DNA of 6,109 bases from an uncultured Holophagaceae bacterium (lineage in GTDB: Bacteria > Acidobacteriota > Holophagae > Holophagales > Holophagaceae), in the NCBI GenBank assembly GCA_903876615.1, contig CAIRAS010000450.1, positions 1 to 6,109 on the forward strand, read 5' to 3'. Below, in pieces: positions 1 to 4,212 of the stretch. The notes beneath the pieces are model-generated. The model ran no database searches, was not told the origin of the DNA, and was given only the letters and a program-made list of their open reading frames with translations. Every line of letters begins with the position of its first letter. The stretch's first letter is position 1. The translations under genes were made by a program, and so were the position numbers.

Positions 1-346
1 AGGTGAGGTAGAAGTGGTCCCCCCCCCGGGCCATGGGCACCCGGACCTCGAAGACGATGGTCTCGGCGCTGGCAAAGGCTCGCTTCACCACGGTCATGCG
101 CTTCTCGGCTTCCTCCAGGGAAAAGAGGTCGTAGATCCGGCACCCGATGACGTCCTCCGGCTCCCGCGCGAAGGGGGTTGTGAAGGCGTGGTTCACGTAG
201 CGGTAGGTGCCGTCCTCCAGGATGCAGAAGATGGGATCCGTGGACTCATCCAGCAGGGTCTCCAGCACGTGGAGCCGGTCGAAGTCCGCCGAGCCGCCAA
301 CCTGTGCTGCGCTGTCCTTGAAGTCCCTGGTCGTCACCCACGCCAT
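1..346 (-). CDS. PAS-domain sensory protein, N-terminal part (runs off the window)
   Basis: Translating the minus strand from the ATG at 344-346 gives 115 residues, open to the window edge. After about 25 polar residues there is a classic PAS entry: 'LLDESTDPIFCILEDG' followed by YRYVNHAF, then a stretch around 'REPEDVIGCRIYDLF' and a later strand 'IVFEVRVPM'. This is the usual order of PAS beta strands and helices, so it senses a ligand, redox state or light through its first domain. The output domain (histidine kinase, GGDEF or other) lies outside the window and cannot be named. There is no signal peptide or membrane segment in the visible part, so this end is probably cytoplasmic. Shine-Dalgarno support for the start is weak, but codons upstream in this frame offer no better ATG. 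The coding strand carries a G9 run at 19-27 that stays in frame. PAS assignment is confident; overall function is unknown. Confidence 0.82.
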   Translation of the reverse strand, partial: MAWVTTRDFKDSAAQVGGSADFDRLHVLETLLDESTDPIFCILEDGTYRYVNHAFTTPFAREPEDVIGCRIYDLFSLEEAEKRMTVVKRAFASAETIVFEVRVPMARGGDHFYLT

Positions 347-399
347 CCTTTGGAAGGAACCCCTGTCGTCAGAAAGTCGAGGCAGGGGGCTGCGTTGAG

Positions 400-428
400 A
401 CTATGCCCGGGCACTGGCGGTCCTGCAA
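400..428 (-). promoter_or_regulatory. Possible sigma70-type promoter of the PAS gene
   Basis: On the minus strand TTGCAG (423-428) is separated by exactly 17 bases from CATAGT (400-405), about 54 bases upstream of the ATG. Matches to consensus are 3/6 and 4/6. The same geometry with nearly the same hexamers occurs before the TM2 gene. Weak evidence on its own. Confidence 0.22.
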
Positions 429-517
429 CGAGGGGCGCTGGCGCTGCGCTGGGAACCGAACCCTCGCCCCTGGGCAGCGCAAGCTGAGCCCTTATCCAAT
501 GGAGGGAGAGCGGTAAA

Positions 518-540
518 ATTCAGAAAAATATATTCTGAAT
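518..540. repeat. 8-bp inverted repeat at the edge of the AT-rich island
   Basis: The arms ATTCAGAA (518-525) and TTCTGAAT (533-540) are perfect reverse complements around a 7-base A/T loop. The repeat lies about 170 bases upstream of the PAS gene start. It could be an operator or a weak hairpin. There is no T-run directly after it on either strand, so a terminator is unlikely. Confidence 0.4.
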
Positions 541-711
541 CATCCCTTTTCACAGAAGGTGCCGGGCTGGTTCGGTCCCGCGCCTGATCTAATTGATGTA
601 GGTACAAGCTACCAATTAATGCTGTTAAATAAATGAAAATTAAATTTAATTAATAAATGCTTATTGCTGTATTGAAGTCAATTAAAGAAAATCAGTTGAA
701 TTGAATCATGC

Positions 712-759
712 CTATAAATAAACTGAAGCGATGTCGTAAATTACGCCATCGCTTCAGTT
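712..759 (-). terminator. Strong hairpin terminator of the TM2 gene
   Basis: The 13-base arms at 721-733 and 747-759 (AACTGAAGCGATG and its exact complement) enclose 13 bases that are themselves self-complementary (CGTA at 735-738 with TACG at 742-745). The whole element can fold into one long stem interrupted by a single mismatch. Read on the minus strand it is followed by a T-rich tail, TTTATTTAT. It begins 37 bases after the TAA stop of the TM2 gene, as expected for its intrinsic terminator. Confidence 0.8.
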
Positions 760-795
760 GGGAGTGCTGTATTGCCGAAGAGGTCCCGGCAGGCT

Positions 796-1119
796 TTACT
801 TCTTCAGGGGCAAGCCCGCGGAATCCTTTAAGCCGCCCGTCAGGATCATGATGAAGTCGATCAGCGTCCAGATGCCGCAGCCGCCGAGGGTGAGCAGCTG
901 GACCACGCCGATGACCGTGTGTCCGGTGTAGAAGCGGTGGATTCCCAGGCCGCCCAGGAAGATGCAGAGCAGCAGCGTTGTCAGCCAGCTCTTCTCTGAG
1001 ACAGCCGCGCTCGGGGTGGCAGCAGCGCCCGGTGCGCTGGCAGCGATGCCCACACCGCACTTGACGCAGACGACAGCCTGGGGTTGAACTTCAGCGCCGC
1101 AGGAAGGACAGAAAGCCAT
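796..1119 (-). CDS. Zinc-ribbon plus TM2-domain small membrane protein
   Basis: This 107-residue protein starts with a zinc ribbon: Cys4-Pro-Ser-Cys7 and Cys18-Val-Lys-Cys21, the two CxxC knuckles expected to bind one Zn. A flexible Ala/Pro linker (about 26-40) leads to a TM2 domain: a first hydrophobic helix (about 46-60), the characteristic turn 'GGLGIHRFYTGH' (56-67), and a second helix (about 69-93) with 'GIWTLIDF', ending in a short basic tail. TM2 proteins are small two-helix inner-membrane proteins whose biochemical role is mostly unknown; the N-terminal zinc ribbon is a common bacterial arrangement. The ATG at 1117-1119 is chosen because the ribbon begins right after it and GGAG lies about 9 bases upstream. 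A longer reading to 1194 would add 25 unrelated residues. It appears to be a single-gene transcript, with AT-rich DNA upstream and its own terminator at 712-759. Domain call is confident; function is unknown. Confidence 0.9.
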   Translation of the reverse strand: MAFCPSCGAEVQPQAVVCVKCGVGIAASAPGAAATPSAAVSEKSWLTTLLLCIFLGGLGIHRFYTGHTVIGVVQLLTLGGCGIWTLIDFIMILTGGLKDSAGLPLKK

Positions 1120-1192
1120 GGCACGTGCTCCGTTCGTTGGGGTGGGTGGGAGAGGCACAGGTCGTGTCCCTGGTTGGAAATGACTCCCTACC

Positions 1193-1221
1193 ACTATGTC
1201 AAATTACAAGACGATCTCCAA
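1193..1221 (-). promoter_or_regulatory. Possible sigma70-type promoter of the TM2 gene
   Basis: On the minus strand TTGGAG (1216-1221), a 17-base spacer and CATAGT (1193-1198) lie about 74 bases upstream of the TM2 ATG. A perfect TTGACA also occurs at 1197-1202 but has no -10 hexamer at a proper distance. The match is modest. It is strengthened slightly by the near-identical pair in front of the PAS gene. Confidence 0.25.
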
Positions 1222-1280
1222 ACTACAATTCCAATTTTCTTTATTACGTAGAATTGCTTATGAGGTGTCATATTCTTTTG

Positions 1281-1309
1281 TATTTATTTTCAAATATTGA
1301 AAATAAATA
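1281..1309. repeat. Perfect 13-bp AT-rich inverted repeat (hairpin)
   Basis: The arms at 1281-1293 and 1297-1309 (TATTTATTTTCAA and its exact complement) are separated by only 3 bases. The block TTTATTTTCA of the left arm recurs at 1332-1341, so the island holds a direct copy as well. The stem has only two G/C pairs, and no T-run follows it directly on the minus strand, so a classical terminator is doubtful. It sits in the AT-rich gap (1195-1355) between the M20 and TM2 genes, where I see no gene. Confidence 0.55.
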
Positions 1310-1362
1310 ATTTAAACAATAAAAATTATAGTTTATTTTCATAATCAACTAAGCCTGGAGCC

Positions 1363-1388
1363 TCCCGGGAAGCCCTCCTTCCCCGGGA
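1363..1388 (-). terminator. Weak candidate terminator after the M20 gene
   Basis: TCCCGGGAAG (1363-1372) pairs with CTTCCCCGGGA (1378-1388) with one bulged C. This gives a GC-rich stem about 46 bases past the M20 stop on the minus strand. No T-run follows immediately, although AT-rich DNA starts about 10 bases further on. It is only a candidate. Confidence 0.3.
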
Positions 1389-1433
1389 CGCAGCCAACGC
1401 TGGACTGTCAGTGGGTGGTGGCATCCATCCGGC

Positions 1434-2573
1434 TCAGGCGCCGAGGCAGACCCGCAGCGCGGTCTGGTAGGCCGTCACGGCGGCGGTGAGCTGATCCAGG
1501 GCGACCCACTCGTCGATGATGTGGGCCTGCTCGATGGCGCCCGGCCCCAGCAGGAAGGTGGGGATGCCCCGCGCCGCGGCGGCGGAGGCGTTGGTGGTGT
1601 AGGGGGCCGCGAAGGCCGGGGTGCCCAGGGCTGCCAGCAGCCGGCCCCGCAGCTCGGGATGCTGGCAGCGCCAGCCGGGGATGCAGTCCGGCTGGATCAA
1701 CTCCGCGCCGGTGTGGCAGGTCTGCCGGACTTCGGGGATGCGCAGGGTGAGGCCCTCCAGCCCCGCGAGGGCCTGGGTGGTGCGGTTCAGCACCGACTCG
1801 GCGGTCTCGCCCGGCAGCAGCCGCAGGGCCAGGCGTGCCGTGGCGAGGTGCGGCACCATCCCCCGGGAGGGCATGGGCTCGGAGCTGATCTCGATGAGCT
1901 CGCACACCCCGCGACCCAGCTCGGGGTCCGTGGGCAGGGGCAGGGCCCGCAGCCGCGTGATGGCCTCTATGAGCTTGTAAACGGCGTTGTCACCCAACTC
2001 GGGCCGCGACGTGTGCGCGCTGCGCCCGGCGGCCTCCACCAGCAGCCCGGCCCGCCCCTTCTGGGCCACGCCCAGGCAGAGGGAGGTGGGCTCGCCCACC
2101 AGCACCACGTCCGCCGGGTGGCGGTCCAGCACATGGCTCAGCGCCGCCGCCGTGAGGTCCTCCTCACAGACGCTGGCCGACACCCGCACCGTGCCCGGGA
2201 AGTCCGTCAGAGACGCCGCCGCGCAGATCATGGCCGCGATAGAGCCCTTGGTGTCTGCCGCGCCGCGGCCCCAGAGGCGGCCCTCATGAATGGCCGCGCC
2301 GTGGGGTTCCTGCGTCCAGGCCTCGGGCCGCGTCACCGGCACCGTGTCCAGGTGCGCGTCCAGCAGCACCGTCGGCCCCGGGCGGCTCCCCCGCCGCGTG
2401 CCCAGCACGCTGCCGTAGCGGTCTGTCTCCACCGCGAAGCCCAGCCCCGCCATCCGCGCCGCCACCGCCGCCGCCAGCGCACCCTCCCCGCCTGAGGGGC
2501 TCGGTATCCGCACGAACTCCCGACAGAGCTCAACGACAAGGCTGGAGGCAGAAGCGTTCGACAAGGTGGACAT
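1434..2573 (-). CDS. M20-family zinc metallohydrolase (ArgE/DapE/YgeY-like)
   Basis: This 379-residue protein has the full M20 signature. Metal and catalytic residues can be placed as His74 and Asp76 in 'LLDAHLDTVPV', bridging Asp107 in 'GRGAADTKG', general base Glu137 with ligand Glu138 in 'CEEDL', Glu161 in 'VGEPT', and the C-terminal ligand His351 in 'AHIIDEWV'. The lid/dimerisation domain lies around 175-290 and includes 'RSAHTSRPELG' (His187). The family hydrolyses amide bonds of N-acyl amino acids or small peptides in the cytoplasm with two Zn or Co ions. The Glu-Pro-Thr motif and the 'IPSPSGGE' start recall YgeY/ArgE-like members, but the substrate cannot be read from sequence. Length is normal and nothing is missing. 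I chose the ATG at 2571-2573 because homology starts just after it; the longer frame to 2663 would begin inside the upstream hairpin and add 30 residues unlike the family. No strong Shine-Dalgarno is visible. No arginine, lysine or selenium-metabolism neighbour supports a narrower name. Confidence 0.9.
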   Translation of the reverse strand: MSTLSNASASSLVVELCREFVRIPSPSGGEGALAAAVAARMAGLGFAVETDRYGSVLGTRRGSRPGPTVLLDAHLDTVPVTRPEAWTQEPHGAAIHEGRLWGRGAADTKGSIAAMICAAASLTDFPGTVRVSASVCEEDLTAAALSHVLDRHPADVVLVGEPTSLCLGVAQKGRAGLLVEAAGRSAHTSRPELGDNAVYKLIEAITRLRALPLPTDPELGRGVCELIEISSEPMPSRGMVPHLATARLALRLLPGETAESVLNRTTQALAGLEGLTLRIPEVRQTCHTGAELIQPDCIPGWRCQHPELRGRLLAALGTPAFAAPYTTNASAAAARGIPTFLLGPGAIEQAHIIDEWVALDQLTAAVTAYQTALRVCLGA

Positions 2574-2629
2574 CCCGGGAACCATCATCGCGGGAATTCG
2601 GGAGTTCCGTCTGGGGGCGGCGGGAAAAG

Positions 2630-2664
2630 CTTGAAAACTCGGAGCGGAACTCCGAGTTTTCAAG
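2630..2664 (-). terminator. Perfect 15-bp hairpin ending the toxin-antitoxin operon
   Basis: The arms at 2630-2644 and 2650-2664 (CTTGAAAACTCGGAG and its exact complement) flank a 5-base loop. On the minus strand the hairpin starts 31 bases after the stop of the 103-residue gene and is followed by CTTTTCC. It fits an intrinsic terminator for the operon at 2696-4113. It also lies about 57 bases upstream of the M20 ATG, so it could sit in that gene's leader if transcription reads through. Confidence 0.72.
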
Positions 2665-2695
2665 GTAGCAAAGGATCCTGGTGCCCCGACTGCTA

Positions 2696-3007
2696 TCAGT
2701 GCTGAGCAAGGTCGAACTGCCGCGCGGGCAAGGGCGGGACGGGCTCAGCGGGTGAGCACAACCCGAGCGCGTAGTGCCAGTAGTGCCAGGAGCGCTCGTT
2801 GAACCATCCCGGTTCAGCGGTTCTAAGCACCTCTCGAAAGGGACCCTCACCAAGCGAATCGAGGAGTGCCTGAACGTCCTCAAAGCCGCCGAGGTTCATC
2901 ACCTGTGCGATCACCCTTGCGGGGTGCCGCAGCGCTTCTTCGGGCGTCTCCCACCAGATGTAGCGGGCTGCATCCTTCCTGAGCAGATCGAGGGTGGCTT
3001 GGTCCAT
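2696..3007 (-). CDS. Conserved AbiEii-associated small protein ('RYIWW.TPEEAL' family)
   Basis: This 103-residue cytoplasmic protein has no signal or membrane segment. The recognisable pattern is Asp12-Ala-Ala-Arg15-Tyr-Ile-Trp-Trp19, then 'TPEEALRHPARVIAQVMNLG' (21-40), 'FEDVQALLDSLG' (42-53), 'FREVLRTAEPGWFNERSW' (57-74) and 'HYWHYALGL' (75-83), ending in a Pro-rich 'PVPPLPARQF' tail. I recall this family as widespread uncharacterised proteins encoded directly beside AbiEii/AbiGii-type nucleotidyltransferase toxins, where an antitoxin or accessory role is plausible. That association is from memory. Its ATG overlaps the TGA of the upstream AbiEii-like ORF by one base (TGATG), a typical sign of translational coupling. 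It looks intact although its partner is reduced to a C-terminal piece. It is the last gene of the operon and is followed by the hairpin at 2630-2664. Confidence 0.78.
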   Translation of the reverse strand: MDQATLDLLRKDAARYIWWETPEEALRHPARVIAQVMNLGGFEDVQALLDSLGEGPFREVLRTAEPGWFNERSWHYWHYALGLCSPAEPVPPLPARQFDLAQH

Positions 3008-3330
3008 CAGGCTTCTCCGGGCCCGAGGCTGGGCGAAGCGGCCTTCAGCACCGGAAGGCTTCCCACCGAAGAGGCCGCCTTGATGAGGGCCTCACGCACC
3101 TTGGCGGGCAGCCCAGGCAGATTCCCATCGCCGAAGTAGGTCATAGCCTTCAGGGCCTCGCTGGGCTGGAAGGTCCTGCCGTAAAGCGCGCTGCCCGCTG
3201 CGAGCCCTGCCTCCAGCCGAACACCACCCTTGAGCAGCTCGTGGAGATCGAGGAAGTCCTTCTTGTCCGCGCGCTGCTGGATGACAGTCTCCGATGGCTC
3301 CCCTTCGCGCTCTGGACCAGGGAGCTGCAT
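3007..3330 (-). CDS. C-terminal remnant of an AbiEii-type nucleotidyltransferase toxin
   Basis: Of 107 residues, the part from about Val16 onward matches the C-terminal region I know from AbiEii/AbiGii-type proteins: 'VIQQRADKKDFLDLHELL' (16-33) and 'FQPSEALKAMTYFGD' (54-68), the latter resembling 'VLKALTYFDDAE'-type ends. The preceding catalytic domain, with its Gly-Ser and Asp-x-Asp motifs, is entirely absent. Residues 1-14 look unrelated, and a TGA lies ten codons upstream in this frame, so no longer version exists here. The ORF has a convincing ribosome site (AAGGA about 7 bases before the ATG) and overlaps the next gene as TGATG, so it is probably still translated. It is either a degenerate leftover of a once complete toxin gene or a retained stand-alone C-terminal module. 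It cannot be an active nucleotidyltransferase. Family assignment is moderately confident. Confidence 0.65.
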   Translation of the reverse strand: MQLPGPEREGEPSETVIQQRADKKDFLDLHELLKGGVRLEAGLAAGSALYGRTFQPSEALKAMTYFGDGNLPGLPAKVREALIKAASSVGSLPVLKAASPSLGPGEA

Positions 3331-3353
3331 TGCCCGTCCTTTCGTGGGTCTGC

Positions 3354-3548
3354 CTACTCAACAATTTTACCATCAAAGGGCTGAGTCCCTCGGCGGATGG
3401 CCTGGGTGGGAATACCCGCGATGTCGAACTCGCTGGCCCCCGAGGAGACAGCCGCCTGGTCCACTGCATAGAGCGTGGCCCGGTTCAGCACCGTGGCCGA
3501 GAAGGTGCCCACCCCCGCCAGCGTCCCCACCGTGTCCGCGCCGGTCAC
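3354..3548 (-). CDS. Unrecognised 64-residue ORF overlapping parE
   Basis: The reading frame opens with a GTG that overlaps the toxin's TGA in a GTGA (4-base) junction and ends with TAG, 23 bases before the AbiEii-remnant ATG. I do not recognise the product. It begins 'TGADTVGTLAGVGTFSATVL', is rich in Ala, Gly, Thr and Val, and ends 'QAIRRGTQPFDGKIVE'. There is no clear signal peptide, membrane helix or Cys motif. The first 40 or so codons are strongly G/C at the third position like the neighbouring genes, while the last dozen are not (GAT GGT AAA ATT GTT). That suggests a genuine coding piece whose 3' end has been replaced or eroded. No Shine-Dalgarno precedes the GTG, so translation would depend on coupling. 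It may be a small third component of the toxin operon or a fragment left by the deletion that truncated the AbiEii gene. Confidence 0.4.
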   Translation of the reverse strand: MTGADTVGTLAGVGTFSATVLNRATLYAVDQAAVSSGASEFDIAGIPTQAIRRGTQPFDGKIVE

Positions 3549-3853
3549 TCGGGCAGGAACCGCCGCGGGTCGAAGTCCTGTTCCTGGCGCATGACCGCCA
3601 CCACGCGCAGAACACCCTCCTCGACGCGGTAGACCACCCGGAAGGGCCGGACGGACAGCAGCTCGCGATAGGAGCGCCCGAGCTCCGGAAGATAAGGGCC
3701 CAGCGCGGGATGGAGCGAGGCCAGCTCGATGGCCTCCATGACCTTCACCCAGAGCTTCCGGGCGGTGGGGGGATGCTCAGCCTGGATATAGGACAGCAGG
3801 CGGTCGAACTCCGCCTCCGCGGAGGCTGCCCAAAGGATGCGCAGAGCCTTCAT
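3545..3853 (-). CDS. RelE/ParE-family toxin of a type II toxin-antitoxin module
   Basis: This 102-residue protein has the RelE/ParE fold pattern: an N-terminal strand 'LRILWAASAEAEFDRLLSYI', helix 2 with 'PPTARKLWVKVMEAIELASLHPALG', then 'GRSYRELLSVRPFRVVYRVEEGVLRVVAVMRQEQDF'. The 'YRELLSVRPFRVVYRV' core and the Arg-Gln near the end are typical of ParE-type members, which poison gyrase; RelE-type members cut ribosome-bound mRNA. The target cannot be decided here. The gene lies directly after its Phd/YefM antitoxin. The ATG at 3851-3853 overlaps the antitoxin stop as ATGA; an alternative ATG at 3857-3859 adds Met-Gly and gives a 10-base overlap. Its own TGA overlaps the GTG of the next ORF. 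It looks intact and full length, so the module is likely active. Confidence 0.88.
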   Translation of the reverse strand: MKALRILWAASAEAEFDRLLSYIQAEHPPTARKLWVKVMEAIELASLHPALGPYLPELGRSYRELLSVRPFRVVYRVEEGVLRVVAVMRQEQDFDPRRFLPE

Positions 3854-4113
3854 GCCCATCGCTTCGCCATCCGGGCCTTGACCTCCTCATGGGTGCTCAC
3901 GCGCCCCTCCAGAAAAGCCCGCTCGCCCTCCGCGATGGCCTCCAGCAGCTCCAGCCGCTTCAGCATCCCCCTGTAAGTGCTGACGTCGAGCAGGACCGCC
4001 GCCTCCTTGCCCCGCTCGGTGATGAGGATGGGCACCCGGTCCTCCCGGAGTTGGTCGATGATCTCCACCGCGTGGCGCTTGACCTCGGTCACCGGCTTCA
4101 GGGTGGGTAGCAT
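3850..4113 (-). CDS. Phd/YefM-family antitoxin
   Basis: The 87-residue product starts 'MLPTLKPVTEVKRHAVEIID', the usual Phd/YefM opening in which a short strand and helix form the DNA-binding dimer. It continues with 'RVPILITERGKEAAVLLDVSTY' (about 27-48), the conserved 'G..vAVLLs...Y' segment. The C-terminal half (about 49-87) is charged and helical ('LELLEAIAEGERAFLEG', 'THEEVKARMAKRWA') and should wrap around and neutralise the toxin. The ATG at 4111-4113 is favoured by GAGGTG five bases upstream; an in-frame TTG at 4129-4131 would place the start within that leader and is not needed. It is first in the operon, with the toxin following by a 4-base overlap. Like other family members it probably represses its own promoter; palindromes upstream fit that. 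Confidence 0.9.
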   Translation of the reverse strand: MLPTLKPVTEVKRHAVEIIDQLREDRVPILITERGKEAAVLLDVSTYRGMLKRLELLEAIAEGERAFLEGRVSTHEEVKARMAKRWA

Positions 4114-4120
4114 GAGACAC

Positions 4121-4186
4121 CTCAGGACCAAAGTAATACTTTTGTAGTCCTATGGCAACCACAATAAACCTACCTTGGGTCCTCAG
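4121..4186 (-). promoter_or_regulatory. Leader of the toxin-antitoxin operon with operator-like palindromes
   Basis: In the 99-base gap before the antitoxin, a palindrome AAAGTA-A-TACTTT lies at 4130-4142, nested between AGGAC (4124-4128) and GTCCT (4147-4151). A second, imperfect inverted pair is CTCAGGACCAAAG (4121-4133) with CCTTGGGTCCTCAG (4173-4186). Such nested dyads are what Phd/YefM repressors bind for autoregulation. Candidate promoter hexamers on the minus strand (TTGCCA with TACTTT, 17 apart) overlap the palindrome but match poorly. Confidence 0.4.
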
Positions 4187-4212
4187 AACGGGGGCGGGAT
4201 CCGACAGGTCCA

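Larger units (their letters stand above)
347..720. other. Intergenic region: GC-rich leader, then an AT-rich island
   Basis: No gene is supported here. The part next to the PAS gene (347-510) is GC-rich and would form its 5' leader and promoter region. The part at 511-720 turns sharply AT-rich; 601-720 holds 28 G/C in 120 bases. It contains an 8-bp inverted repeat at 518-540 and a perfect 14-bp palindrome at 638-651. Minus-strand transcription from the TM2 gene should stop at the hairpin on its right edge. The open frame at 401-607 on the minus strand has no family resemblance and crosses the composition boundary, so I do not call it. Confidence 0.6.

Noticed and set aside
446..475. tRNA T-arm-like string (minus strand GGGTTCGGTTCCC)
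   Set aside because: The loop resembles a T-loop, but the flanking stem does not pair beyond three bases and no acceptor or anticodon arms surround it.
14..487. Plus-strand open frame of 157 residues across the left end
   Set aside because: It is antisense to the PAS coding sequence, which has clear domain patterns. The plus-strand translation is Gly/Pro/Arg-rich with no family resemblance.
401..607. Minus-strand open frame of 68 residues between the PAS and TM2 genes
   Set aside because: It crosses the GC-rich to AT-rich boundary, has no motif or convincing ribosome site, and contains the inverted repeat at 518-540.
1125..1310. Plus-strand open frame of 61 residues upstream of the TM2 gene
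   Set aside because: It lies mostly in AT-rich spacer, contains the arms of the 13-bp hairpin, and has neither a good ribosome site nor a family pattern.
600..1360. CRISPR array or insertion sequence suggested by repeated AT-rich strings
   Set aside because: There is no regularly spaced repeat, no transposase-like ORF and no matching terminal repeats with target duplication.
1408..1905. Minus-strand open frame of 165 residues inside the M20 region
   Set aside because: It is an out-of-frame shadow, Ala/Pro/Arg/His-rich, overlapping the C-terminal part of the M20 gene, where His351 and the 'GPG' motif are in the real frame.
1521..2495. Plus-strand open frame of 324 residues
   Set aside because: It is the mirror of the M20 gene in high-GC DNA. 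The product is Arg/Gly/Gln/His-rich without motifs, whereas the minus strand shows all M20 metal ligands.
3230..3976. Plus-strand open frame of 248 residues opposite the toxin operon
   Set aside because: It spans several minus-strand genes with family matches, and its own product is low-complexity Pro/Arg-rich.
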